DNA from: Ahniella affigens
Lineage (GTDB): Bacteria > Pseudomonadota > Gammaproteobacteria > Xanthomonadales > Ahniellaceae
Assembly: GCF_003015185.1 (NCBI RefSeq)
Contig: NZ_CP027860.1
Coordinates: 3,348,001 to 3,412,000, forward strand
Reading direction: 5' to 3'
Length of the DNA: 64,000 nucleotides
Shown here: piece after piece, positions 17,398 through 24,761 of the stretch
How the letters are laid out: the number at the start of each line of letters is the position of its first letter
How positions within the stretch are numbered: the stretch's first letter is position 1
Notes under the pieces: generated by a model
What the model was told of the DNA's origin: nothing
Seen by the model: only the letters and a program-made list of their open reading frames with translations
The model's database searches: none
Program-made: the position numbers and the translations under genes

Positions 17398-18060
17398 TTA
17401 CAGCACAAACTGCTTCTTCGGTTCCGCGCCACGCAAATACGGCAGTTCCGTCTCGAACAGGCTCTGCTCGCGGAATTCCGATGCTCCGGTACGGGTGATC
17501 AGCACCGCTTCCATGGCTGGGCCTTCCCCGCGCACGAAGAACAGGCGGCCAGCCGGTTTCAGCAGCTTGCGAAAGCCCGCAGGCTCCACCGCGACCGCCC
17601 CACCGAGGACGATCACATCGAATTCCCGATTGCACGAGAACCCAGCGGACAGCGCGTCGGCATGACGAATCTGAACATTGGCAACGCGCGCTTCCAGAAG
17701 GTTCTGGCGAGCCAGATCAGCGAGATCGGCGTGCAACTCGACCGACTCCACATCCCGCCCCAGATACGCGAGGCAAGCGGTCAAAAAACCGCTGCCCGTG
17801 CCCACTTCGAGCACGCTGTCCTGCTCTTCTACGTCGACTGCTTGGAGAATGCGGCCATCGAGCACAGGCTTCATCATTGACTCGCCATGCGCCAAGGGCA
17901 GCGCGACATCAGCAAATGCCAGGCTGCGATAAGCGACAGGCACATACCGCTCGCGCGGCACGTCGGTCAGGGCGGCCAACACGCGCGCATTGGTCACTTC
18001 CCAAGGACGCACCTGCTGTTCGACCATATTGAAGCGAATCTGTTCTACATCCATGCTCAT
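17398..18060 (-). CDS. pcm: Protein-L-isoaspartate O-methyltransferase-family protein
   Basis: A 220-residue SAM-dependent methyltransferase of the Pcm family, which methylates L-isoaspartyl residues in aged proteins to start their repair. The SAM-binding motif I is LEVGTGSGF at about residues 84-92, preceded by the N-terminal region ERYVPVAYRSLAFADVALPL typical of the family. The segment corresponding to the substrate site (ALPLAHGESMMKPV) departs from the canonical IGxGQTISxP motif, so true isoaspartyl activity is not certain; this divergent version is the one usually found next to tolC in Xanthomonadales. The gene is followed by the repeat array and tolC. Confidence 0.75.
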   Translation of the reverse strand: MSMDVEQIRFNMVEQQVRPWEVTNARVLAALTDVPRERYVPVAYRSLAFADVALPLAHGESMMKPVLDGRILQAVDVEEQDSVLEVGTGSGFLTACLAYLGRDVESVELHADLADLARQNLLEARVANVQIRHADALSAGFSCNREFDVIVLGGAVAVEPAGFRKLLKPAGRLFFVRGEGPAMEAVLITRTGASEFREQSLFETELPYLRGAEPKKQFVL

Positions 18061-18262
18061 GACTGGTATTCCGAAAGAGGGATGATCGGATTATCCCACG
18101 ACTCAGCGTTCAGGGGCGCACCAGGCGCAATCCCGGCTGAATCGTGCGGTCGACCAAGCCCATGTTCCATTTCCGGCAAGTTGCATGCTGACTTCGGACA
18201 ATTTGGGCACAAAGTGCCGAAAGTCAGCTGGCAACGCACCCAGATGCGTACGAGACACCAAA

Positions 18263-18371
18263 TCCCGATCAGATCGGGAAGTCAAACACGCAAGTGATTG
18301 ATTCGGCGGGAGCACATGCGGGTATGCGCCAAACTCGCAAGTTGCGGGCACCCGGGGTGGGCGCCCCTCAA
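18263..18371 (+). repeat. Isolated diverged copy of the hairpin-repeat unit
   Basis: This single copy keeps the order of the array unit: hairpin TCCCGAT/ATCGGGA; an H1-like arm ending in CGCAAGTGATTGATTCGGCG; an imperfect second hairpin (GCACAT/ATGCGC) followed by ACTCGCAAGTT; and a fourth stem GGGCACCC/GGGCGCCC with loop GGGGT. Its stems differ from both arrays while the connecting words are kept. It lies in the 425-bp gap between the RND pump gene and pcm, which otherwise holds no gene. Confidence 0.7.
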
Positions 18372-18387
18372 TCGCCTGCCCGCTCAT

Positions 18388-18413
18388 CAGTCAGGGCCAT
18401 TTCGCCCTGACTG
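18388..18413. terminator. Hairpin downstream of the RND pump gene
   Basis: A perfect 10-bp stem, CAGTCAGGGC with GCCCTGACTG, and loop CATTTC, 73 bp beyond the RND stop codon on the minus strand. It lacks a T-run, so it may slow or stabilise rather than end the transcript, allowing read-through to pcm and tolC. Confidence 0.45.
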
Positions 18414-18485
18414 GAGGAGCCGTTCCGAGCGCCTACCTCGAAGGGCAGCTCCCGGACCGAACGTGGAACGGGCGACACGAGCCAA

Positions 18486-21400
18486 TCACGCACGGACCTC
18501 GATTTCGTCGCCAGGCCAGGGATCGCTGCCCAACTCCTCGGGGCGAACCGGCGGACGCTCGACCTTGAACCACCATGCATACAGCGCTGGCAGGAACAAC
18601 AATGTCAATGCGGTCGCCACAATCAGTCCACCCATAATTGCCACAGCCATGGGCCCGTAGAACACGGATCGCGCCAACGGGATCATCGCCAGAATCGCCG
18701 CCAGCGCCGTGAGGACGATTGGTCGGAACCGGCGGATCGTTGCGCCGACCACGGCATCCCAGGCGCTATGTCCGGCTTCAATGTCCTGATCGATCTGGTC
18801 GACCAGGATCACCGAGTTGCGCATGATCATGCCCGCAAGCGCAATCGTGCCGAGCATGGCCACAAAGCCGAACGGCACGTTGAATACGAGCAGGAACAAG
18901 ACCACACCAATGATGCCCAGTGGTGCCGTCGCAAACACCAGAGCCGTCCGCGCAAAGCTCTTCAGTTGGAGCATCAGCAGCGTCAGCACCACCAGAATGA
19001 ACAATGGCATGCCGGCCGCCACCGAGCGCGAACCTTTGCCGCTGTCCTCGACCGTGCCGCCGATCTCGATCAGATAGCCTGGCGGCAATTCGGCGCGGAT
19101 CGTGGCCAGCTTTGCCTCCACCTGTGCCGTGACGGTTGGCGGTTGCAAGGCACCGTAAATATCGCCGCGCACCGTGATTGTCGGCAGACGGTTCCGGCGC
19201 CACAAAATGCCCTCCTCCAGGCTGTACTGGATCTTGGCAACCTGGGCCAGCGACACACTCTTGCCCGATGCCGTCGGAATCGAAAGCGAGTCCAGCATGC
19301 TGAGTTGGGCGCGTTCGTCATTCGGGCCACGCAGCATCACGTCGATCAGTTCGTTGCCTTCGCGATACTGGGTGATCCGCGAGCCAGAGATTGAGCTCCG
19401 CAGGAAATCGGCGAGATCCTGGGAACTGATACCCATCACGCGCGCACGATCCTGATCGATCGCCAGGCGAATGACCTTGCTCGGCTCTTCCCAATCCAGG
19501 TGCGCATTCGAGATGTTACCGTTGTCCCGCATGATCTCCCGAATCTGACGCGCGATCTTGCGCACCGTTGGCACATGCTCCCCGGAAACACGGAACTGGA
19601 TCGGAAACCCGACCGGCGGCCCATTCTCCAGGCGAGTCACGCGGCCACGCAACTCGGTAAAACGCTCCTCGAACAAGTGAATCAGCTTGGCGCGCAAGGC
19701 TTCACGTGCTTCGATGTTCTCGGTCAGCACGACGAACTGCGCAAAGCTGGCCGCCGGCAGTTGTTGATCCAGCGGGAGGTAGAATCGCGGCGAGCCGGTG
19801 CCGACGTACGCAACGTAGTTCTGCACGCCCTCCTGCTTGTCGAGGAAGGACTCCATTTCTGCCACCGCCCGTTCGGTCGAATGGATCGACGAACCTTCTG
19901 GCAGCTTGAGATCCACCATCAATTCCAGACGAGTGGAGGCCGGGAAGAACTGCTGTTGCACAAAGCGGAACGAGAAGCCCGATACCAGGAAGATTGCAAT
20001 CGTCGCCAGAATGACCGTGCGGCGGTTGTCGAGGCACCATTCCAACCAGCCTTTGAAGCGCTGATAGAACTTCCCATCGTAGGGATCATGCGCGCCTTTC
20101 TGATCGTCGGCGCCGAGACCATGCTCGGGCAGCAGGCGATAACCCAGATACGGAATGAAGATCACCGCAGCGATCCAGCTAAGGATCAGCGCGATCGTAA
20201 CGACCTGGAAGATCGACCGCGTGTATTCGCCCGTGCCAGATTGCGCGGTTGCGATGGGCAGGAAGCCGGCAGCCGTGATCAGTGTCCCGGTCAACATGGG
20301 AAAAGCGGTAGTCGTGTAGGCAAACGCCGCCGCCCGAATACGGTCATAGCCCTGTTCCAGTTTCACCGCCATCATTTCGACCGCAATGATCGCATCGTCC
20401 ACGAGCAGGCCGAGCGCCAACACCAACGCGCCCAACGAGATCTTGTGGAGACCGATGCCAAAGTAGTACATGCTGGCAAAAGTCATCGCGAGCACGAGCG
20501 GAATCGACAACGCAACGACCAGACCGGTGCGGAATCCGAGCGAGAAAAAGCTCACCGCCAGAACGATGATCACGGCCTCGGCCAGTGTCCGGACGAACTC
20601 GGCGATTGACGACCGCACCGCCTTGGGCTGATCGGCGACACGCTGGAGTTCCAGACCCACCGGCAATGTATCGGCAATCTGGGCAGATACTTGGTCCAGG
20701 CTTTGACCAAGGCGCACAATATCGCCGCCACGCTTCATCGCAACAGCAATGCCGATCGACTCCCGTCCCTGAAAACGCATGCGTGGGCTCGGCGGATCGA
20801 CAAAATCCCGTCGCACTTCGGCGACGTCGCCCAGCCGGAACACGCGCTGGCCGGCGCGAATACTGATATTGCGAATGGCATCGACGCTATCGAAGGCACC
20901 GGTCGTTCGGATGTAAATGCGATCAACCGCCGTCTCGAAACTGCCCGCCGCCGTGACGGCGTTCTGGGCCTCCAGTTGCTGCACCGCTTCGGCAAACGAA
21001 ATGCCGAACGTCGCCAGCTTGGCGTTCGAAATTTCGACGTAAATCCGTTCTTCTTGAAGCCCGATCAGTTCGACTTTGGCGACATCCGGCACGCGCAACA
21101 ATTGCAATTGCACGCGCTCAGCGTAGGATTTCAGCAACGCGTAGTCGTAGCCATCGCCAATCAGTGCGTAGATATTGCCGAACGTATCGCCGAACTCATC
21201 ATTGAAAAACGGCCCCACGGTACCTTGCGGCAGCGTTACGCGAATGTCCGAAACCTTCTTGCGGACCTGATAAAACAGCTCAGGCAAGTGGTCAGAACGG
21301 AGCGAATCCTTCGCCATGACAAACACCTGGGACTCGCCCGGGCGCGAGTAACTGCGAATCCATTCGAGCTCCGGCAGTTCTTGCAATTTGCCTTCAATGC

Positions 21401-21605
21401 GATCGGTCACCTGCAGCGACACCTGCTCGGCCGTGGCTCCTGGCCACAACGTGCGGATCACCATGACTTTGAAGGTGAACGGCGGATCTTCGGATTGCCC
21501 GAGTCGCTGGTATGAAAATACCCCGATCACGGCCAGCACGATGGCGAAATACAGCACGAGGGTACGGTTTCGAAGCGCCCACTCGGAAAGATTGAAACCG
21601 AGCAT
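18486..21605 (-). CDS. RND efflux pump inner-membrane permease
   Basis: A 1039-residue AcrB-type proton-driven multidrug efflux permease with 12 membrane segments and two large periplasmic loops. The proton-relay aspartates in TM4 are D403 and D404 in LGLLVDDAIIAVE. At the TM10 position where AcrB has its relay Lys, this protein has Arg (GMIMRNSVILVDQ), as in several related RND subfamilies. It begins 3 bp after the adaptor stop, so the two form one operon; pcm and tolC follow on the same strand and could complete a tripartite system. Substrate cannot be told from sequence. Control by the divergent TetR gene at the operon head is inferred. Confidence 0.93.
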   Translation of the reverse strand: MLGFNLSEWALRNRTLVLYFAIVLAVIGVFSYQRLGQSEDPPFTFKVMVIRTLWPGATAEQVSLQVTDRIEGKLQELPELEWIRSYSRPGESQVFVMAKDSLRSDHLPELFYQVRKKVSDIRVTLPQGTVGPFFNDEFGDTFGNIYALIGDGYDYALLKSYAERVQLQLLRVPDVAKVELIGLQEERIYVEISNAKLATFGISFAEAVQQLEAQNAVTAAGSFETAVDRIYIRTTGAFDSVDAIRNISIRAGQRVFRLGDVAEVRRDFVDPPSPRMRFQGRESIGIAVAMKRGGDIVRLGQSLDQVSAQIADTLPVGLELQRVADQPKAVRSSIAEFVRTLAEAVIIVLAVSFFSLGFRTGLVVALSIPLVLAMTFASMYYFGIGLHKISLGALVLALGLLVDDAIIAVEMMAVKLEQGYDRIRAAAFAYTTTAFPMLTGTLITAAGFLPIATAQSGTGEYTRSIFQVVTIALILSWIAAVIFIPYLGYRLLPEHGLGADDQKGAHDPYDGKFYQRFKGWLEWCLDNRRTVILATIAIFLVSGFSFRFVQQQFFPASTRLELMVDLKLPEGSSIHSTERAVAEMESFLDKQEGVQNYVAYVGTGSPRFYLPLDQQLPAASFAQFVVLTENIEAREALRAKLIHLFEERFTELRGRVTRLENGPPVGFPIQFRVSGEHVPTVRKIARQIREIMRDNGNISNAHLDWEEPSKVIRLAIDQDRARVMGISSQDLADFLRSSISGSRITQYREGNELIDVMLRGPNDERAQLSMLDSLSIPTASGKSVSLAQVAKIQYSLEEGILWRRNRLPTITVRGDIYGALQPPTVTAQVEAKLATIRAELPPGYLIEIGGTVEDSGKGSRSVAAGMPLFILVVLTLLMLQLKSFARTALVFATAPLGIIGVVLFLLVFNVPFGFVAMLGTIALAGMIMRNSVILVDQIDQDIEAGHSAWDAVVGATIRRFRPIVLTALAAILAMIPLARSVFYGPMAVAIMGGLIVATALTLLFLPALYAWWFKVERPPVRPEELGSDPWPGDEIEVRA

Positions 21606-21608
21606 GGA

Positions 21609-22703
21609 TTACCTCGCCAGTTCCAGATCGATCGGCTTGACCACCTGATCGACGCGCAGCTTATGCACGCCGGCCGTCACGATGCGGTCCTCCGTGGTGA
21701 GACCCGCAACAATGCTGACGCCGTCCTCGCGATATTGTCCTACCTGCACCTCGCGCAGATTCACAGTGTTCTTGGTCGGCTCCAACACCCACACCGCCGG
21801 CTTGCGATCCTTTTCGTACAGCGCCGACAACGGTATCAACACCGACGCAGGCGCGGCCGAGTCGGTAAAGAACACGCGCGTGGTCATGCCAATCTTGACC
21901 GCTTGGTCGGGCTCATCGAAGGACACCCGAACCGCATAGGTCCGCGTCGCGGGATCGGCCGACGGCGCCACTTCGCGCACCTTGCCCGCGTAGCGACTGC
22001 CACGCTCGGCCCAAAGCTGCACCACCACGGGCCGACCTTTTGCGAACTCGGCAACACGCGATTCCGGCACATCGATCTGCGCCTCGATTTCGCCACTGCG
22101 CGCCAGACCGACAATCGGCTGACCCGCAGCAACCACCTGCCCGACTTCCGCGAACCACTGTGTCACGACGCCATCGGCGTCGGCAGCAAGCTGCGTGTAG
22201 CTGCTCTGATTGCGCGCCACATCGAGCTGCGCCTTGGCCTGCTCCAAGCGTGCGGCAGCAGCCTTTTGCTGATTCGAACGGGCCTCAAACAAGGCTTTGC
22301 TGATGTAATTCTTTTCGAGCAGCTGACGATGCCGCTCCAACTCGGCATCGGCGAGCGCCAGATCAGCCTCGGCCGACGCCACAGCCGCTTCGGCCGACGT
22401 GCGCTGCAAATCGATATCTTGCGGTTCCAATTCGGCGAGCACCTGGCCCTTCTTGACGACGGCACCGGTGTCGACCAAACGGAGCCGGATCTTGCCGAGC
22501 ACCCGGAATCCGAGCGAGCTCTGATAGCGCGGTCGTACGTCGCCGGAGTAACTCTCGATCGTCAATGATTCCAGTGCCACCGGGCTCGCGACAATCGCCG
22601 GCCGGATCACTTCTTTCGGTTTCTCACCGCCACCACAGGCGGCCAGCGCCGCCGTCAATGCCAATCCCAAGGGCCACAGCCACTTCCTGTGCTCTGCTTG
22701 CAT
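21609..22703 (-). CDS. RND periplasmic adaptor (membrane fusion) lipoprotein
   Basis: A 364-residue adaptor linking the RND permease to the outer-membrane channel. The signal peptide ends in lipobox LAAC (acylated Cys near residue 23). A biotinyl/lipoyl-like half-motif GAVVKKGQVLAELEPQDI is followed by an alpha-hairpin (about 100-170, ADLALADAELERHRQLLEKNYIS), the second lipoyl half, and beta-barrel domains (APASVLIPLSALYEKDRKPAVWV). It is the first gene of the leftward operon and starts 78 bp from the divergent TetR gene, with overlapping promoters between them. Confidence 0.92.
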   Translation of the reverse strand: MQAEHRKWLWPLGLALTAALAACGGGEKPKEVIRPAIVASPVALESLTIESYSGDVRPRYQSSLGFRVLGKIRLRLVDTGAVVKKGQVLAELEPQDIDLQRTSAEAAVASAEADLALADAELERHRQLLEKNYISKALFEARSNQQKAAAARLEQAKAQLDVARNQSSYTQLAADADGVVTQWFAEVGQVVAAGQPIVGLARSGEIEAQIDVPESRVAEFAKGRPVVVQLWAERGSRYAGKVREVAPSADPATRTYAVRVSFDEPDQAVKIGMTTRVFFTDSAAPASVLIPLSALYEKDRKPAVWVLEPTKNTVNLREVQVGQYREDGVSIVAGLTTEDRIVTAGVHKLRVDQVVKPIDLELAR

Positions 22704-22718
22704 GCCTTTCGCTCCCGC

Positions 22719-22746
22719 TTGCCTTAACTGAACTGGGCGGTATAGT
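22719..22746 (+). promoter_or_regulatory. Predicted sigma-70 promoter for tetR
   Basis: TTGCCT (22719-22724) and TATAGT (22741-22746) with a 16-bp spacer. The -10 element is shared, on opposite strands, with the divergent pump promoter, so both promoters occupy the same DNA. Confidence 0.5.
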
Positions 22747-22767
22747 ATTCATTACCAAACTGAACTG
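22726..22767. promoter_or_regulatory. Candidate TetR operator: paired direct repeats
   Basis: The decamer AACTGAACTG occurs at 22726-22735 and again at 22758-22767, start to start 32 bp (about three helical turns), each followed shortly by TAGTATT. The repeats flank and overlap the two divergent promoters. Binding by the adjacent TetR protein is inference; TetR operators are more often inverted repeats. Confidence 0.5.
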
Positions 22768-22771
22768 TCTA
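22742..22771 (-). promoter_or_regulatory. Predicted sigma-70 promoter for the efflux operon
   Basis: On the minus strand TAGACA (22771-22766) and TACTAT (22747-22742) are separated by 18 bp, 39 bp upstream of the adaptor ATG. It is one of the best -35/-10 pairs in the window. Confidence 0.6.
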
Positions 22772-22781
22772 GTATTGTTTT

Positions 22782-23432
22782 GTGAAGCAAACGAAAAAAA
22801 TTTCTGGCCCGACGAAGCCAGCACAGGGACGGCCCAAGGACATGGCCAAGCGGCTGGCGATTCTCGACACCGCCAAGGCGCTTTTCGCCTCCCTTGGGTT
22901 TGAAGGCACCAGCATGGATGCGGTGGCCAAGCAGGCCGGCGTCTCGAAACTGACGGTGTACAGCCACTTCGCCGACAAGGACACACTGTTCAAGGCAGCC
23001 GTGCAGTCCAAATGCGAGGAGCAGATGCCTGAGGCGCTGTTCCATATCGACCCCAAGGCGCCCATCCAGAAGCAATTGCTCGGCATCGCCCGCGGTTTCT
23101 TCGAACTGGTGTTCAGTGAGGAATCGCTGACCTTGCATCGCATGATGGTGGCCAACGCCGGTCACTCGCCACACCTCGCGGAGCTGTTCTTCGAAGCTGG
23201 GCCGCGCCGGGTCCTGGCAGCGCTCGCCCAATTCCTGAAGGAAGCAACCATTGCTGGTGCGCTGCAGGTCAAGGACCCGGAACAGGCTGCCGGTCACTTC
23301 TTTGTGCTGATCAAAGGCATGGAACACATGCGGCATTTGGTTGGCAGCAGTTGCAGCCTCGTGGACTTCAATCGCGATCGGCATTTGAAAAGCGTCGTCG
23401 AATTGTTTCATCGCGCTTTCCGCGCCAATTGA
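22782..23432 (+). CDS. TetR-family repressor, divergent from the efflux operon
   Basis: A 216-residue TetR/AcrR regulator. The DNA-binding domain occupies about 24-72 (RLAILDTAKALFASLGFEG, then KLTVYSHFADKDTLF); the remainder is the ligand-binding helical domain, with the LTLHRMMVAN pattern of AcrR-like members. The start is a GTG at 22782; no in-frame ATG precedes the helix-turn-helix. Its position, 78 bp from the adaptor start and facing away, is the classic arrangement for a local repressor of an RND pump released by pump substrates. Confidence 0.88.
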   Translation: MKQTKKISGPTKPAQGRPKDMAKRLAILDTAKALFASLGFEGTSMDAVAKQAGVSKLTVYSHFADKDTLFKAAVQSKCEEQMPEALFHIDPKAPIQKQLLGIARGFFELVFSEESLTLHRMMVANAGHSPHLAELFFEAGPRRVLAALAQFLKEATIAGALQVKDPEQAAGHFFVLIKGMEHMRHLVGSSCSLVDFNRDRHLKSVVELFHRAFRAN

Positions 23433-23468
23433 CGCCACGGCGATCGGAACATCGCCACCAGCCACTGT

Positions 23469-23474
23469 TACACT
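23469..23474 (+). promoter_or_regulatory. -10 element placed for a leaderless start
   Basis: TACACT ends six bases before the ATG at 23481, the distance expected if transcription begins on the A of the start codon. No good -35 element is present and there is no Shine-Dalgarno. Confidence 0.35.
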
Positions 23475-23480
23475 CACCGC

Positions 23481-24191
23481 ATGCTCGAACTTCTGACCAT
23501 TCGCCATGCGCAGGCATCATTCGATGCCGATGATTACGATCAATTGTCGACCAAGGGTGAGTTGCAGGCCGAACGTCTGGGTCGCCACTTGGCCGCTGAT
23601 CCGGGCTACACGTTCGATGCCGTGATCGTTGGCGCCATGAAGCGGCACGAGCAAACGTACTCAGCCATTCAATCCGCCTACGCCGAGGGTGGCCGCGATT
23701 TACCGAATGCGATCACGCTGGCGGCGTTCAACGAATTCGATCACGGTGCGGTGCTCAGCGCGTTCTTGAGCAAGTATCCGGATCATTCCAGCCTGGTCGC
23801 GGGTCGCATGCCCGCCAAAGACGATCGCGGCGCAGTCGCCCAGTTTATCGCCGCGGCGTTGATGGCGTGGGCCCAGGGCTTGTTGGATGATCGGCTCGAT
23901 GAGAGCTTTCCGGCGTTCCAGCACCGCGTTCACGATGGTTTGTTCGAACTGATCCAACAACATCAAGGTCGCAGCCGACTGCTGCTGGTCAGCTCCGGCG
24001 GTGTCATTGCGCAAATTGCCGGTCTGGCGCTCCAGGTCCCTGCGGCGCGCACGATCGACTTCAACCTATCGCTGATGAACACCGGCTTGAGCAGCTTTCA
24101 TTGGCGCGGTGCGAGCCTGCATTTGGCGAGTTGGAACAGTTTGCCGCATCTCGCTGGCGCCGATGGCCGCGCGATGCAGACGTTCGTTTGA
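23481..24191 (+). CDS. Histidine phosphatase superfamily protein
   Basis: A 236-residue branch-1 histidine phosphatase (phosphoglycerate mutase-like). The phospho-accepting His is in the RHAQ motif (TIRHAQASF, H9), varied from the usual RHG; a second motif FNEFDHGAV carries the acid/base Glu/Asp, and SSGGVIAQIAGLAL near residue 173 corresponds to the later conserved segment, where the canonical second His is replaced (VSSGGV rather than VSHGG). The missing second His suggests reduced or altered activity. Substrate unknown. The gene stands alone after tetR. Confidence 0.75.
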   Translation: MLELLTIRHAQASFDADDYDQLSTKGELQAERLGRHLAADPGYTFDAVIVGAMKRHEQTYSAIQSAYAEGGRDLPNAITLAAFNEFDHGAVLSAFLSKYPDHSSLVAGRMPAKDDRGAVAQFIAAALMAWAQGLLDDRLDESFPAFQHRVHDGLFELIQQHQGRSRLLLVSSGGVIAQIAGLALQVPAARTIDFNLSLMNTGLSSFHWRGASLHLASWNSLPHLAGADGRAMQTFV

Positions 24192-24252
24192 GGCAAAGCG
24201 CCAAGACGCACCCGCGTCAATTCGTTCTGGACATTCAGCGCCAACATAAAGC

Positions 24253-24278
24253 AAAACGGCGAGGCTCTCGCCTCGCCG
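24253..24278 (-). terminator. Terminator of rpoZ
   Basis: A perfect 9-bp stem, CGGCGAGGC with GCCTCGCCG (loop of 4), followed on the minus strand by TTTTGC, 30 bp past the rpoZ stop. It shows that rpoZ is not co-transcribed with a downstream spoT here. Confidence 0.7.
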
Positions 24279-24307
24279 CTTGATGCAGCCAATCAGCTGA
24301 CGGACGA

Positions 24308-24604
24308 TCAGAGATCGTCGCCACCCTTCGACAGATCGTCGTCGGCCACTTCCTGCGCGGCCCACTCCAGCGCTTCGCGCTCAGCGCGTTCGCGTTCCTG
24401 GCGCTCGATTTCGGCCAGCAGCTCAGGGGTGATCTTGCGACCGGCGATCTCGCGCAGCGCCACCACCGTTGGCTTGTCGTTTTCGTGGACGACCAGTGCC
24501 TCGGCCCCCTTCGACAACTGACGGGCCCGCTTCGTCGCCATCAGGACGAGCTCAAAGCGGTTATCAACGACTTCCAGACAATCTTCAACGGTAATGCGGG
24601 CCAT
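24308..24604 (-). CDS. rpoZ: RNA polymerase omega subunit
   Basis: A 98-residue omega subunit that binds beta-prime, aids core assembly and contributes to a ppGpp site. The conserved N-terminus [20 protein letters not shown] and the ATKRARQL helix are present; the C-terminal tail is acidic ([18 protein letters not shown]). In many Gammaproteobacteria rpoZ lies between gmk and spoT; neither is adjacent here, and a terminator closes the gene. Confidence 0.95.
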   Translation of the reverse strand: MARITVEDCLEVVDNRFELVLMATKRARQLSKGAEALVVHENDKPTVVALREIAGRKITPELLAEIERQERERAEREALEWAAQEVADDDLSKGGDDL

Positions 24605-24761
24605 GATTTAGGGTGCTCCGGGCGGGCGGATCAAAGTCAAGTTGGCGAGCGTAGCAAAAAAACCTGGATCAGGCAAACGAAGGCGGGCCAAAGCGTTCAG
24701 ATCGTTGGCAAGAATCCTTTTATTGGCAAGGACTTGCGGGTGAGGCTCACCCAACATTGCA

